A stretch of DNA of 64,000 bases from JAWVFM01 sp963739355 (GTDB lineage: Bacteria > Actinomycetota > Thermoleophilia > Solirubrobacterales > 70-9). The notes under the pieces were generated by a model. The model saw nothing but the letters and a program-made list of their open reading frames with translations. It searched no databases and was not told the DNA's origin. The stretch spans positions 124,001 to 188,000 of the forward strand of contig CAVUAD010000001.1 in the NCBI GenBank assembly GCA_963739355.1, written 5' to 3'. The position numbers and the translations under genes are program-made. Positions 41,201-50,039 of the stretch are shown here, piece after piece (the first letter of the stretch is position 1; every line of letters starts with the position of its first letter).

Positions 41201-43255
41201 CTACTTCTTCTTCAGCGTTACCGAGGTCTTCTGGGTGTACGCCGTGCCGCCAGTCGGCGTGAACGTGACGGACAGCTTCAGCTTCAGCTTGCCCTTCTTG
41301 TCGAGCTTCTTCTTGGAGCTCTTGGTGAGCTTGATCGGAAGCGAGACCTTGCCCGCCTTCCTGGCGGTCGCCTTGCTCGTCTTCGTCCCCGCGCCCTTCA
41401 TCGAGAGCTTCCCGGCGTCCGGGACCTTCACGACCACCTTCCCGGTTCCCTTGTGCGAGTCGAGCTGGGGCTTCTCGAAGCCGAGCTTGCTCTTGCTGAA
41501 CCAGATCGGACTCGTGTAGTCCTCGACGTAGGTGAAGGTGTTCGATCCGGAGGTGACCGTGCGCGTGACCTCGATCGAGTAGCGGCCGCTGCCCTTGTCC
41601 TTGAAGGCCTGGGTCAGCTTGTTCCCGGCGATCGGGAAGGTCATGACCGCCGTGCCGTTCTTCAGCTCGACGAGCGCAAACGTTCCCGGCCGCCCGGTCG
41701 CCGTTGCCCCCTTCACGTTGGCCGTGAACTTCGCGGAGGGCCCCCAGACGCTGTCGCCGATCGCGGCCTTCGATCCCTTCGGCACGGCGGCCGAAAGGTC
41801 GATGGTTGGGCTCGAGACGCCGTAGAGCTTCACGTACGTGTGGGCTCCCTTGATCGCCGCGATCACCGCCTGCTCGGAGAGCTTCGAGGCGTGGACCATC
41901 GTCGCGGGCGTCCCGACCGGCGCGTAGGTCGGGCCGCTGCCGCCGGCGCCCTGGTGGTCGTCGCTGCCGCCGACCGCCGCGATGTGCGCGCCGGAGTCGA
42001 GGGCGTGGTTGTAGTAGGCGATGGCCGACGTCGTGAACGGATTGAACGCGTTGCCGATCTGCGGCGGCGCGTTCTGGATCTCGATCGCGTTCACCTTCGA
42101 GAAGTCGGTTTGCTGGTCGGTGTAGGTCCAGGCGCACCCGCGGCACGCCGACGGAGCGGTCTGGAAGATCGTCGGATGGTTGACCTCGGTGTAGCCCGCG
42201 GCCGCCTGGATCGCAGCGAAGTCCTGGCTGGGCGGGACCGCATCCCTCACCGGCGTCGCATCCGCGGCGAGGTCGGGGTCTGAGTTGGGGGTTGGGATCT
42301 CGTAGATCGGCGTGGTCCGGAAGTCGGCGAGCGTCGACGAGCCGGTGTTCATGAAGTGCCCGTGATAGGTCGTCTCCTCGACCCCGGGGATGATCAGCTT
42401 GCTCGGGTACTCGTCCTGGTACTGCCGGAGGGTGTCCTCGGTGATGTCGTTGTTGTGGTCGACCTGGGAGACGAAGTCGAGGCCGCCTCCGGCCGGTGCG
42501 GCACCGAATGCCGCGGCGAACATCTGAGTCCGCGTGGCATTCCCCGGCTCCATCTCGCCATGGACGTGGAGGTCCCCCGCGTACCAGCCGGCCTTCTTGT
42601 TGGCCACGCGCGAGGGGTCGTAGGCGTCGTTGGCCGGCGGCGGGTGCTGGGTCCAGCTCGAGTCGGTGCTGGTCTGCACCTGCACGTGGTACTGGACGCC
42701 GGTCGAGTAGCTCGGGTCGACCCAGCCCATGCCGAGCTCGACCGCCCAGGTGCCCTGGGGGATCGGGCCCGGGCGATAGGCACGAGTGGTGAAGCCGGAC
42801 ACGTACGCCTTGCGGCTCGTGTCGTACGTCGAGTCGTCGGTGAAGCCGTCCTCGGAGATGGCGAGGTCCTTGACGGCGCTGCCGCTCCAACCCCGGCTCT
42901 GGTCGGAGCCCCAATACGCCTGTCCACTCGGCTTCGGCGAGTAGACGCCCATGTCGAGCGTGGTCCTCGTCGCGTTATCCGACGTGCTGCACGTGCCGTT
43001 CGGCTGGTCGTAGGAGTAGCGGACGCGTATCGCCGTGGTGTTCGGCGGGACCGTGAAGGGGATCTGGACGTAGTCGCCGTTGTAGCTCTTCGGGATCGTC
43101 CCGGTGACGTCGAGGGCCGTGTTGGTCATCGTCGCGTCGGTGCTCCCGGGCAGCCCGCAGTCCACGGCCTGCGCCGCGCCCGGACCGAGGAGCAGGACGC
43201 CGGCCGCAGCGGCCATGGCCGCCAACGCCGTCAACCTCACACTCGTTCCGCTCAC
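41201..43255 (-). CDS. Secreted CehA/McbA-family metallohydrolase (PHP fold)
   Basis: A 684-residue exported protein from GTG 43255: a signal peptide (LTALAAMAAAAGVLLLGPGA) cut near AQA, a beta-rich N-terminal domain of about 220 residues, then a PHP-type domain with GWYAGDLHVHGEMEPG, DFVSQVDHNND, PGVEETTYHGHF and VGGSDDHQGAG, which supply the metal ligands. The C-terminal 180 residues are Lys-rich beta domains ending in SVTLKKK. CehA and McbA are esterase/amidases in carbaryl and microcin-related pathways; the substrate here is unknown. A GTG at 43312 would add 19 residues before the signal and is less likely. Confidence 0.8.
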   Translation of the reverse strand: MSGTSVRLTALAAMAAAAGVLLLGPGAAQAVDCGLPGSTDATMTNTALDVTGTIPKSYNGDYVQIPFTVPPNTTAIRVRYSYDQPNGTCSTSDNATRTTLDMGVYSPKPSGQAYWGSDQSRGWSGSAVKDLAISEDGFTDDSTYDTSRKAYVSGFTTRAYRPGPIPQGTWAVELGMGWVDPSYSTGVQYHVQVQTSTDSSWTQHPPPANDAYDPSRVANKKAGWYAGDLHVHGEMEPGNATRTQMFAAAFGAAPAGGGLDFVSQVDHNNDITEDTLRQYQDEYPSKLIIPGVEETTYHGHFMNTGSSTLADFRTTPIYEIPTPNSDPDLAADATPVRDAVPPSQDFAAIQAAAGYTEVNHPTIFQTAPSACRGCAWTYTDQQTDFSKVNAIEIQNAPPQIGNAFNPFTTSAIAYYNHALDSGAHIAAVGGSDDHQGAGGSGPTYAPVGTPATMVHASKLSEQAVIAAIKGAHTYVKLYGVSSPTIDLSAAVPKGSKAAIGDSVWGPSAKFTANVKGATATGRPGTFALVELKNGTAVMTFPIAGNKLTQAFKDKGSGRYSIEVTRTVTSGSNTFTYVEDYTSPIWFSKSKLGFEKPQLDSHKGTGKVVVKVPDAGKLSMKGAGTKTSKATARKAGKVSLPIKLTKSSKKKLDKKGKLKLKLSVTFTPTGGTAYTQKTSVTLKKK

Positions 43256-43383
43256 TCTGTCACCGCCTGACGTAGTCCCTGCGCCGGGAGCGTATCGATC
43301 GGCCGCTCGCACGCGATGGCGCGGCGCAATTTGCGGGAATGCCCGGCGGGCGGCCCGGCGGCCGCCTCTATCCTGGGACGCCG

Positions 43384-45453
43384 ATGGCCAAGGACACCGA
43401 GAAGCTCATCCGCCAGCTCTCCCTGATCTCGTTCCTGATGGCGAACCGCCGGCCCGTCTCGGCGCTGGAGATCAAGCAGGAGGTCGAGGGCTACAGCTCG
43501 ATGAACGAGGACGCGTTCGCGCGCCGCTTCTACGCCGACCGCGCCGAGCTCGAGAGTCTCGGCATCTCGCTGCAGGTGCAGAAGCCGTCGGAGGGGTTCT
43601 TCGAGGCGGAGCTCTACGCCCTGCCGCCGGAGAACTACTACCTGCCGCAGATCAAGTTCTCCGACCCCGAGCTTGCGGCGCTGCGCACGGCGCTCGGCCT
43701 CCTGGACGGCGAGTTCGCCTACGCGGAGCCGCTGCGGCTGGCGCTGCAGCAGGTGTCCTGGGGCCGCTCGAACCCGATGCCCCCGGGCGAGGCGGCGCCG
43801 ATCGACGTCAAGCTCCAGCCGTCCTCGGGCGGGCGCGAGCTCTCCCAGCGCCTCGCCAAGATCGAGACGGCCATCTCCCGCCGCAAGACGATCGAGTTCA
43901 GCTACTACACGATGCAGCGCGACGAGGTGGCGGACCGCGTGGTGGACCCCTACCACCTCGTCTTCCGCGACGGCCAGTTCTATTTGATCGGTCATGCCCA
44001 CGAACGCGACGCCGTCCGCGTCTTCCGGCTCTCGCGCATCCAGGGCAAGGTCTCCTACGCGAGCAAGGCCGAGCACGACTTCCTGCCGCCGCAGGAGTTC
44101 GACCGCCGCGACTACGCCTCGCGAGCCGCCTGGCAGATGGGCGAGACCGAGGGCAGCGCGGCGATCTTCGTCCGCGAGCGAATCGCCTGGCTCGTGGAGC
44201 GGGACTTCGGGTCGTTCGGCACGCTGCGCCCGCCGCAGAAGGGCGACGGCGTCCGGGGTAAGGGGATGATCTACGAGACGGAGTACGCCTCGGCCCGCCA
44301 GCTGATCTCGTGGGTGCTCGGCTGGCGCGAGAACGCGCGGCTGGTGGCACCGGAGGACCTCGCCGCCGAGGCCGGCGCCCGGGTCGCCGAGCTCCGCGAG
44401 CGGCACGGCGCGGGATTCGCGACCGCGGACGTGGTCGCCCGCCCGCTCGCCGACGGCATCACGCCCGCTCGTTCGCGCAACGGCTCGTCGCGCTCCAGCG
44501 GCCGCGGTGAGTCGGTGATCCGGCCGGAGCGCTTCGCGCGGCTCGTCACCCTCGCGGGGGTCCTCATCGGCGCGGCACGCGAGAACCGCACCGTCCCGGT
44601 CAGCGAGGTGACCAGCGAGCTCAACCTCGACGCCGAGGAGCTGCGCGAGGACCTCGACGTGCTGAACGTCGTCAACTTCGGCGGCGGCACGTACGTCCTC
44701 TACGCCGAGATCGTCGGCGACGAGATCGAGGTGGACCCGGATACGTACGGCGACAACTTCGCCCGCCCGGCGCGCCTCCTGCCGCTCGAGGCGAAGGCGC
44801 TGATTGCCGCCATCGACCTCTTCGGCGACCACCTCCCCGAGGCCGGCCTCGGCAGCGCGCGGGAGAAGATCGTGAAGGCACTGGGTCACGACCCCTCCGA
44901 GGAGGGGCTGGAGATCGCCCCCGGCTCCGACGACTCCCAGGTGGTCGCGACCGTGAACGAGGCGATCACCGCCCGCCGGCTGCTCGAGCTCGAGTACTAC
45001 AAGGAGAACGAGGACGAGTTCACCAAGCGCGAGGTCGAGCCCTACCAGCTGGTCCACGGCCGCGAGGGCTGGTACCTCGGCTGCTTCGACCTCGCCCGCG
45101 AGGACACCAGGCACTTCCGCCTCGACCGGATCAAGCAGGCGACGGTCCTGGACGCGAGCTTCGAGCCCCGCGAGGGCGTCGACGAGCGCCTCGCCGAGCA
45201 GGAGTGGCTGGTCCGCGGCGAGGTGGCGACCGCCGGCGTCGCTCGCGTGTGGGTCTCGCCGGAGCGCGCCCGCTGGCTGCGGGAGGAGCGCACGGTCGTC
45301 GAGGAGCACTCCGACGGCGCGGTGGTGGTCGAGATCCCCTTCGGCTCGACCGACTGGCTGGTCCGCGAGGTGCTGAAGGGCGCGGGCGACCTCGTGGTCC
45401 TCGAGCCCGAGGACAGCCGCGAGGCGGTTCTCGAGGCCGTTTCCGGCGCCTGA
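43384..45453 (+). CDS. pafBC: PafB-PafC fusion, WYL-domain transcriptional regulator
   Basis: A 689-residue protein made of two related halves. Each has a winged helix (KLIRQLSLISFLMANRRPVSALEI; later RFARLVTLAGVLIGAARENRTVPVSEV), a WYL domain (VVDPYHLVFRDGQFYLIGHAH; later EVEPYQLVHGREGWYLGCFD) and a WCX extension. In most actinobacteria PafB and PafC are separate and act together as activator of LexA-independent DNA-damage genes; natural fusions are known. The halves join near residue 370 through a Ser/Arg linker. ATG 43384 follows TATCCT by 9 nt. pafA and proteasome genes are not in the window. Confidence 0.85.
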   Translation: MAKDTEKLIRQLSLISFLMANRRPVSALEIKQEVEGYSSMNEDAFARRFYADRAELESLGISLQVQKPSEGFFEAELYALPPENYYLPQIKFSDPELAALRTALGLLDGEFAYAEPLRLALQQVSWGRSNPMPPGEAAPIDVKLQPSSGGRELSQRLAKIETAISRRKTIEFSYYTMQRDEVADRVVDPYHLVFRDGQFYLIGHAHERDAVRVFRLSRIQGKVSYASKAEHDFLPPQEFDRRDYASRAAWQMGETEGSAAIFVRERIAWLVERDFGSFGTLRPPQKGDGVRGKGMIYETEYASARQLISWVLGWRENARLVAPEDLAAEAGARVAELRERHGAGFATADVVARPLADGITPARSRNGSSRSSGRGESVIRPERFARLVTLAGVLIGAARENRTVPVSEVTSELNLDAEELREDLDVLNVVNFGGGTYVLYAEIVGDEIEVDPDTYGDNFARPARLLPLEAKALIAAIDLFGDHLPEAGLGSAREKIVKALGHDPSEEGLEIAPGSDDSQVVATVNEAITARRLLELEYYKENEDEFTKREVEPYQLVHGREGWYLGCFDLAREDTRHFRLDRIKQATVLDASFEPREGVDERLAEQEWLVRGEVATAGVARVWVSPERARWLREERTVVEEHSDGAVVVEIPFGSTDWLVREVLKGAGDLVVLEPEDSREAVLEAVSGA

Positions 45454-45458
45454 CCCCC

Positions 45459-46238
45459 GTGCCGTCCGAGTCCGCGCCCGGCCACCCGGAGATCGCGAGG
45501 CTCGTGGCGCCGAACCCGGGGCCGATGACCCTTGGCGGCACGAACACCTACGTCGTCGGTGCCGACGGGTGCTTCGTCGTCGACCCGGGGCCTGACGACG
45601 AGGAGCACCTCACCCGGATCCGCGACGCCGCGGCGGGACGCGGCGGAATCGCCGGGGTCGTCCTGACCCACTCGCACGCCGACCACTCGCAGGCGGCGGA
45701 GCTGCTCGGCGCCCCGCTCCTGCACGGCAGGGTGAGCGCCGCCGCCGAGGGCGACGACGACGAGGCGCACGGCCGGGAGGGCGCACCGGGCCGGGTCGGG
45801 CCGTTCGAGGTGGTTCCCACGCCGGGGCACGCGGCCGACCACGTCGTGCTCCTCTACGGGGACGTCTGCTTCTGCGGCGACCTCGTCCTCGGCCAGGGCT
45901 CGACCTTCGTGCCGCCGGACGGCGGGTCGCTTGCCGCCTACATCCGGTCGCTGGAGACGCTTCGCGAGCTCCGCCCGGAGCTGATGTGCCCGGGGCACGG
46001 GCCCTGGATCACGGATCCGGTGGCGAAGATCGACGAGTACATCGAGCACCGTATGGATCGCGAGCGGCGGCTCCTCGCGGCGCTCAACCGAGGCGAGCGC
46101 TCCAAGGCGGCGCTTCTCGACGAGGCCTGGTCCGACGTCCCGGGCGAGCTGCGCCCGGCGGCCGCCCTGGTGATGGAGGCACACCTCGAGAAGCTCGCGG
46201 CGGACGACCGCCTCCCGCCCGAGCCGCTCGACGGCTAG
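45459..46238 (+). CDS. MBL-fold hydrolase with winged-helix tail (LACTB2-like)
   Basis: A 259-residue zinc hydrolase. APNPGPMTLGGTNTYVVG is the first strand; metal motif HSHADH follows in GVVLTHSHADHSQA, then VVPTPGHAADH, CFCGDLVLGQG and LMCPGHGPWI. The C-terminal 60 residues (IEHRMDRERRLLAALNRGERSKAALL) form a winged-helix-like tail. This order is typical of LACTB2-type proteins, some of which are nucleases. GTG 45459 lies 5 nt after the pafBC stop, so it is in the same transcript. Confidence 0.85.
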   Translation: MPSESAPGHPEIARLVAPNPGPMTLGGTNTYVVGADGCFVVDPGPDDEEHLTRIRDAAAGRGGIAGVVLTHSHADHSQAAELLGAPLLHGRVSAAAEGDDDEAHGREGAPGRVGPFEVVPTPGHAADHVVLLYGDVCFCGDLVLGQGSTFVPPDGGSLAAYIRSLETLRELRPELMCPGHGPWITDPVAKIDEYIEHRMDRERRLLAALNRGERSKAALLDEAWSDVPGELRPAAALVMEAHLEKLAADDRLPPEPLDG

Positions 46239-47683
46239 CTGCTCGCCTGGCTCGCCACGGCCGGGGCGCCGGTGAGCTGGGTGTGCGCGCGGCTGTCGCG
46301 CGTGCGGATCAGGACCAGCGTCGCGACCAGGCCGAGGACCGCGAACCCGGCGCCGGCCAGGAACGCGTCCGAGAAGCCGTCGGTGAGCGTTGCGGGGTCA
46401 TGCGAGCTGCCGATCACGGAGTTCGAGATCGCGGCGAGGGTCGCGAGGCCGAGTGCGCCCCCGATCTGCTGGCTTGTGTTGATCAGCCCGCTCGCCAGCC
46501 CGGCCTCGTGCTCGTCCACTCCCGAGACCGCCGCGATCGTGGTTGTCACGAACGAGAAGCCGAGGCCGACGGCCGCGAGCAGCGACGGGCCGAGGATGTC
46601 GGCGAGGAAGCTCCCGCCGGCCGAGACCTGGGAGAACCAGACGAGCCCGGCGGCGATGAACGCCATGCCCGTCGCCAGCACCGGCTTGAAGCCGATGCGG
46701 GTGACCAGCTGCGACGCGATGCCCGCGGCGACGATGATCGTGAGCGCCAGGGGCAGGTAGGAGAGCCCGGCGTGGATCGCGCTGTAGCCGAGGACCTGCT
46801 GCATGTACAGGGAGATGAAGAAGAACATCGAGAACAGGGACGCGCCGACCAGGAGCCCCACGACGTTCGCGCCGGTCAGCGTGCGCAGCCGGAAGATCCG
46901 GAACGGGACGAGCGGCGCGGCGGAGCGGCGCTCGATCGCGACGAAGCCGATCAGCAGGACGGCGGAGGCCGCCAGCAGCCCGATCGTCCGCGCCGAGCCC
47001 CATCCCTGGGTGTTGGCGTCGACGAGGGCGTAGACCAGAACCGACAGACCGGCCGTGACGCTGACCGCGCCGGCCAGGTCGAAGTGCCGGCTGGCGGCCG
47101 AGCTGCGGCTCTCCGCCAGAAGCCGGGGCGCGATGAAGGCGGCCGCGAGGCCGATCGGGACGTTGACCCACAGCACCCACTGCCAGCCGAGGCCGTCCGT
47201 CAGCACCCCGCCAAGCAGGACGCCGGCAGCGCCACCGGAGCCGGCGACGGCGCCCCAGACGCCAAGCGCCTTGTTGCGCTCGGCGCCGTCGCGGAAGGTG
47301 GTGGTGACGATCGAGAGCGCAGCCGGGGAGAGCAGGGCGGCACCGAGGCCCTGGACGGCGCGGGCCGCGACGAGCTGGCCAGAGTTCGTGGCGAGGCCAC
47401 CCGCCAGCGAGGCGAGCGCGAAGAGGATGAGGCCGGCGATGAAGACGCGCCGCCGGCCGATCAGGTCCGCCATCCGGCCGCCGAGGAGCAGGAAGCCGCC
47501 GAAGGTGAGGACGTACGCGTTGACCACCCACGGCAGGTTCGACTCGGTGAAATCGAGGGCGCTGCCGATCGTCGGCAGCGCGACATTCACGATCGAGGCG
47601 TCGAGGACGACGACGAACTGGGCGACGCAGAGGAGGATGAGGGCGACCCAGCGGCGGTCTTGAGCTGTCTTGGCGTCGGTCAT
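46235..47683 (-). CDS. MFS drug efflux transporter, DHA2 (EmrB/QacA) type
   Basis: Proton-coupled multidrug exporter of 482 residues with about 14 membrane helices. LDASIVNVALPTIGSALDF is the DHA2 motif in helix 1, LLGGRMADLIGRRRVFIAG is the loop 2-3 motif A, and GSGGAAGVLLGGVLTDGLGW is the antiporter motif C. ATG 47683 is set by GGAGG 7 nt upstream on the reverse strand. It is divergent from a TetR regulator that very likely represses it through the palindromes between them. Confidence 0.92.
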   Translation of the reverse strand: MTDAKTAQDRRWVALILLCVAQFVVVLDASIVNVALPTIGSALDFTESNLPWVVNAYVLTFGGFLLLGGRMADLIGRRRVFIAGLILFALASLAGGLATNSGQLVAARAVQGLGAALLSPAALSIVTTTFRDGAERNKALGVWGAVAGSGGAAGVLLGGVLTDGLGWQWVLWVNVPIGLAAAFIAPRLLAESRSSAASRHFDLAGAVSVTAGLSVLVYALVDANTQGWGSARTIGLLAASAVLLIGFVAIERRSAAPLVPFRIFRLRTLTGANVVGLLVGASLFSMFFFISLYMQQVLGYSAIHAGLSYLPLALTIIVAAGIASQLVTRIGFKPVLATGMAFIAAGLVWFSQVSAGGSFLADILGPSLLAAVGLGFSFVTTTIAAVSGVDEHEAGLASGLINTSQQIGGALGLATLAAISNSVIGSSHDPATLTDGFSDAFLAGAGFAVLGLVATLVLIRTRDSRAHTQLTGAPAVASQASS

Positions 47684-47712
47684 TTGAATGCCTCCGAGGT
47701 GTGGTGTAGAAT

Positions 47713-47764
47713 CGGAACCTGAACTCCGCTTCCGGATGCTAGCACAACCGGAAGCACGGTTCCG
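47713..47764. promoter_or_regulatory. Nested palindromes, likely TetR operator
   Basis: CGGAACC (47713) pairs with GGTTCCG (47758-47764), and inside them CTTCCGG (47729) pairs with CCGGAAG (47748-47754). Both are perfect 7-bp inversions around one centre, in the 100-nt gap between the divergent MFS and TetR genes. Confidence 0.55.
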
Positions 47765-47783
47765 TTTAGCCAAGAAAGAAACC

Positions 47784-48380
47784 ATGAATCCAGCAACGGT
47801 CACGGACACGGATTCGGCACCGCCCCGGGGTCAGCGCTCCGACGCCCGCCGCAACCGCGAGCGGGTGATCGCCGCGGCCCGCGAGCTGCTCGCCCGCGAT
47901 GGACTCGACGCGCAGATGGACGACATCGCGCGGGCCGCCGGCGTCGGCGTGGGGACCGTCTACCGCCACTTCGCGACCAAGGACGAGCTGGTGGAGGCGC
48001 TGGCCTTCGATCGCTTCGAGCGGCTGCGGGAGGTGGCCGAGGCGGCGCTGGCCATTTCCGACCCGCTGGCCGGCTTCGAGCACATGATCCACGCCGCCGC
48101 GGCGATCCAGACCGCGGACCGCTCGCTCTCGGAGGTCCTCACGTCGCAGGCCGACCTGATGACGCGCGCGGCGGAGGCCGTCGGGATGGAGGACCTCACC
48201 CGGCAGGTGGTCGAACGCGCCAAGGCCGACGGCTCCCTGCGCAAGGACGTTCGCTGGGAGGACGTGCCGATGTTCATGTGCGCCCTGGCCGGGACCTTCA
48301 ACGGGCCCTTCGCGGCCCCCGACCGCTACGTCAAGGTCATCCTCGACGGCCTGCGGAAGCCGGCCGCGGAACCGCGCTGA
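47784..48380 (+). CDS. TetR family transcriptional regulator
   Basis: A 198-residue repressor. The N-terminal helix-turn-helix is RRNRERVIAAARELLARDGLDAQMDDIARAAGVGVGTVYRHFATKDELVEAL, the standard TetR DNA-binding domain; the remainder is the helical ligand pocket. ATG 47784 follows AGAAAGAAACC, a weak ribosome site. Divergence from an efflux pump with palindromes in between indicates autoregulated control of the pump. Confidence 0.92.
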   Translation: MNPATVTDTDSAPPRGQRSDARRNRERVIAAARELLARDGLDAQMDDIARAAGVGVGTVYRHFATKDELVEALAFDRFERLREVAEAALAISDPLAGFEHMIHAAAAIQTADRSLSEVLTSQADLMTRAAEAVGMEDLTRQVVERAKADGSLRKDVRWEDVPMFMCALAGTFNGPFAAPDRYVKVILDGLRKPAAEPR

Positions 48381-48402
48381 ACCCTTCTACCATCCGGCGC
48401 CG

Positions 48403-48870
48403 ATGAGCCGGCGGGACCAGATCGTCCTCACGGACTCCGAGCAGCGCGAGCTCCTCGACTCCGAGCGGGTCGTGGTCGTGGCGTCGGCGGGCGCGCGGGG
48501 CTGGCCGCACGTGATGCCGCTCTGGTACGTCCCCCGCGACGGCGAGATCTGGATCTACACGTACGCCAAGTCGCAGAAGGTGAAGAACCTGGAGCGCGAC
48601 CCGCGCGCCACGCTGCTCGTCGAGACCGGCCATGACTACCAGGAGCTCCGCGGGGTGCAGATCGAGGCGAACGCCGAGATCCACCGCGACTTCGACGAGG
48701 TGTTCGCGCTGGCGAAGGAGCTGACCCTCCGCTACGCGGACGGGATCACCGAGATCGAGGGCGACGCCGCGGCGGCCTTGGAAGCCCAGGCGCGAAAGCG
48801 GGTCGCGATCCGCTTCGAGGCAGTGAGGACGGCCAGCTGGGATCACGGCAAGCTGGGCGGCACGTACTGA
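48403..48870 (+). CDS. PPOX-class flavin/F420-dependent oxidoreductase
   Basis: A 155-residue split-barrel protein of the pyridoxamine phosphate oxidase family. VVVVASAGARGWPHVMPLWYVPRDGEIWIYTYAKSQKVKNLERDPRATLLVE is the cofactor-binding core, and the C-terminus includes RKRVAIRFEAVRTASWDHGKL. Such proteins reduce small molecules with FMN or F420; which one cannot be read here. TACCAT ends 9 nt before the ATG. Confidence 0.85.
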   Translation: MSRRDQIVLTDSEQRELLDSERVVVVASAGARGWPHVMPLWYVPRDGEIWIYTYAKSQKVKNLERDPRATLLVETGHDYQELRGVQIEANAEIHRDFDEVFALAKELTLRYADGITEIEGDAAAALEAQARKRVAIRFEAVRTASWDHGKLGGTY

Positions 48871-48959
48871 GAGCGATCCGCGACCTTCGTGAAACGCCAC
48901 GTTCCCGACTCGCTCTTCGCCCACTGCTGACGCGCGCTTGATCTAGCCTCTCGCTCGCA

Positions 48960-50039
48960 ATGGCATCGCCTGCTCTCAAGGGGCTGATCCTCTCTGGCGG
49001 CGCCGGAACTCGGCTGCGACCCATCACGCACACGTCGGCGAAGCAGCTCGTCCCGGTTGCCAACAAGCCCGTGCTCTTCTACGGGATCGAGGCGCTTGTC
49101 GCGGCCGGCATCGAGGACGTGGGCATCGTGATCGCGCCGGAGACGGGAGACGAGATCCGCGCGGCGGTTGGCGACGGCTCGGCGCTCGGCGCTCGGGTCA
49201 CCTACATCGTGCAGGACGAGCCGCTCGGCCTGGCGCATGCGGTGCTGACGGCGGAGCCGTTCCTCGGTGAGAGCCCGTTCGTCATGTACCTGGGCGACAA
49301 CCTCCTGCGCGACGGCATCACCGACCTCGTCGAGACGTTCCGGAACGGGGCGCCCGAGGCGCTCATCCTCCTCACGAAGGTCTCGGACCCGTGGCACTAC
49401 GGGGTCGCCGAGCTCAACGGCACCGACGTGGTGCGGTTGGTCGAGAAGCCGTCCGAGCCGCCCTCGGACATGGCGCTGGTGGGGGTCTACATGTTCACGA
49501 ACGCGATCTTCGAGGCCGCCCGCGCCATCGAGCCCTCGGCGAGAGGCGAGCTGGAGATCACCGACGCGATCCAGTACCTGATCGACGCGGATCGGAAGGT
49601 CGAGAGCCACACGGTCTCCGGCTGGTGGAAGGACACGGGTCAGCTCGCCGACATGCTCGAGGCCAACCGCCTGGTCCTCTCCGACCAGGAGCCGCGCCTG
49701 GCGGGCGAGGTGGTGGACTCGAAGCTCGAGGGCAGGGTGGTCGTGGAGGAGGGAGCCGTGGTCGAGCGCTCGGTCGTCCGTGGACCGGCGGTGATCGGGG
49801 CGGACAGCCGGATCGCGGATTCCTACGTTGGGCCCTACACCTCGATCGGCGAGGGCGTGACGATCGAGCGGTCCGAGGTGGAGCACTCCATCATCCTCGC
49901 GGGCTCCAGCGTCCTGAACCTCGAGTCCCGCCTGGAGGCGAGCCTCCTGGGGCGCAACGTCACGCTCTCCCGCGCTAGCTCGCTGCCGAAGACGATGCGC
50001 ATGATCGTGGGGGACAGCTCGGAGATCACGCTTCCATGA
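48960..50039 (+). CDS. rmlA: Glucose-1-phosphate thymidylyltransferase (long form)
   Basis: First enzyme of dTDP-L-rhamnose synthesis, joining dTTP and glucose-1-phosphate. Of 359 residues, GLILSGGAGTRLRPITHTSAKQLVPVANKP is the nucleotide-binding signature and YLGDNLL holds the metal Asp. The C-terminal 110 residues form a left-handed beta helix of hexapeptide-like repeats (VIGADSRIADSYVGPYTSIGEGVTIERSEVEHSII), as in the long actinobacterial and antibiotic-cluster enzymes. The rmlD start overlaps its stop. Confidence 0.93.
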   Translation: MASPALKGLILSGGAGTRLRPITHTSAKQLVPVANKPVLFYGIEALVAAGIEDVGIVIAPETGDEIRAAVGDGSALGARVTYIVQDEPLGLAHAVLTAEPFLGESPFVMYLGDNLLRDGITDLVETFRNGAPEALILLTKVSDPWHYGVAELNGTDVVRLVEKPSEPPSDMALVGVYMFTNAIFEAARAIEPSARGELEITDAIQYLIDADRKVESHTVSGWWKDTGQLADMLEANRLVLSDQEPRLAGEVVDSKLEGRVVVEEGAVVERSVVRGPAVIGADSRIADSYVGPYTSIGEGVTIERSEVEHSIILAGSSVLNLESRLEASLLGRNVTLSRASSLPKTMRMIVGDSSEITLP

